Assembly: GCF_030408855.1 (NCBI RefSeq)
Contig: NZ_CP047358.1
Location: forward strand, 1,860,001-1,924,000
Reading direction: 5' to 3'
DNA length: 64,000 bases
Source of the DNA: Corynebacterium glaucum
GTDB taxonomy: Bacteria > Actinomycetota > Actinomycetes > Mycobacteriales > Mycobacteriaceae
Shown: positions 63,630-64,000 of the stretch, one piece after another
Layout of the letters: every line of letters begins with the position of its first letter
Numbering within the stretch: the first letter of the stretch is position 1
The notes under the pieces: generated by a model
Told to the model about the DNA's origin: nothing
Database searches by the model: none
The model's input: only the letters and a program-made list of their open reading frames with translations
Made by a program: the position numbers and the translations under genes

Positions 63630-64000
63630 GGTTGATGCGCTGCCAAGACCCGCCCGAGCCTTGCCAATCCAGCGGGTTGCCGGCCTCAGAGGCAGTCAAT
63701 CGCAGCACCTCTACCCGCTGCTCCCAGGTAAGCTCCGGGAATCGAGCGGCGAGCAGCACCGGCGCTGCCTGCGGCACCTCCATCGGCGCATCGAGCACGT
63801 ACACCCGCGGCAGGCCGTAATCCATCATCTGATCCATCGCGGCGACGGCGTCCGCGGTGGCGATGTACGGGGTGTCGCTGGCCACCAGCTCCGCAATCGA
63901 TTTGCCGGTGCGCCACTCGATTTCAGCGCGCAGTTCGTCCGCCGCCTGGTCCAAAGCGTGCCGCATCTTCGGGTCGTTGAGACGGTCCGCAGCCGCCGCG
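63568..64000 (-). CDS. C-terminal part of an unidentified protein, possibly a PAP2-type phosphatase (gene runs off the right edge)
   Basis: At least 143 C-terminal residues are in the window and the frame stays open to the edge (AADRLNDPKMRHALDQAADELR). The ending LRLTASEAGNPLDWQGSGGS followed by WQRINLTAA and KVNPDGSVAI resembles the C-termini of secreted PAP2-superfamily acid phosphatases of corynebacteria as I remember them. No catalytic motif is inside the visible part, so the assignment is tentative. Confidence 0.4.
   Translation of the reverse strand, partial: AAAADRLNDPKMRHALDQAADELRAEIEWRTGKSIAELVASDTPYIATADAVAAMDQMMDYGLPRVYVLDAPMEVPQAAPVLLAARFPELTWEQRVEVLRLTASEAGNPLDWQGSGGSWQRINLTAAAAAQVKVNPDGSVAIQ

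Overview
The window is chromosomal DNA of a high-GC actinobacterium, almost certainly a Corynebacterium. It carries a protein ending in Cys-Cys-stop of the 'cory-CC-star' type next to an ArsA-like ATPase. The gene order glyS - ArsR regulator - Zur - uppS - recO - era - (pdxY) - CorC - ybeY - phoH - rsmE - dnaJ2 - hrcA - hemW - fadD15 - malQ, followed later by M3 peptidase - idi - aecD - treS - mak - brnQ - luciferase-like oxidoreductase, matches what I remember of corynebacterial chromosomes. Genes are tightly packed, with many 1-17 bp overlaps and GTG/TTG starts. I saw no rRNA, tRNA, CRISPR array, insertion sequence or prophage, and the longest gene-free stretch is about 260 bp.

Layout. 1-4.3 kb: ppx (5' part only), DUF501, a possible 39-aa gene, the FtsB/DivIC-like septum protein, enolase, a lytic transglycosylase and a small secreted protein. 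4.3-7.25 kb: mazG, a divergent OGG-fold-like gene, and a lower-GC two-gene cassette (AAA/ABC-type ATPase plus PD-(D/E)XK nuclease-like protein) that looks like a defence module. 7.3-10.2 kb: dnaG and a divergent secreted RNase Sa-like gene with its barstar. 10.2-13.2 kb: cstA, cory-CC-star and an ArsA-like ATPase. 13.2-19.1 kb: dgt, a TPM-domain surface protein, two related small proteins and glyS. 19.3-33.7 kb: zinc regulators, cell-wall lipid and translation/ribosome genes, and the heat-shock genes. Two pdxY paralogues here flank a broken AbiF-type gene with its own promoter and small stem-loop RNA. 33.8-43.5 kb: fadD15, malQ, two tiny membrane proteins, a membrane-anchored S1 protease, an M3 peptidase, a carboxylesterase, idi and a lipoprotein. 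43.6-55.2 kb: an ABC exporter, uncharacterised genes including a SUKH/pentapeptide-like protein, aecD, treS-mak (trehalose/maltose-1-phosphate metabolism), brnQ and a luciferase-like oxidoreductase. 55.3-60.6 kb: a GntR regulator and a complete peptide-type ABC importer with a fused double ATPase. 60.5-64 kb: a 45-aa leaderless gene, three tandem CPBP membrane proteases and the C-terminal part of a gene that runs off the window.

The most striking signal is not a gene. The 11-mer CGTCGATAAGC occurs 20 times (15 on the + strand, 5 on the -), against about 0.03 expected by chance. It lies in 18 coding positions, in four different reading frames, and in 2 intergenic hairpins, and is nearly always followed 3-7 nt later by GCYY. 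At least six further copies carry C instead of T (CGTCGACAAGC) with the same tail, and one copy in recO is a near-perfect inverted repeat. It behaves like a genome-wide DNA signal (uptake, recombination, segregation or nucleoid-binding type) rather than a transcription signal. I do not recognise it.

Starts were chosen from Shine-Dalgarno spacing, overlaps with the upstream gene and family N-termini. Promoter and operator calls are by eye.
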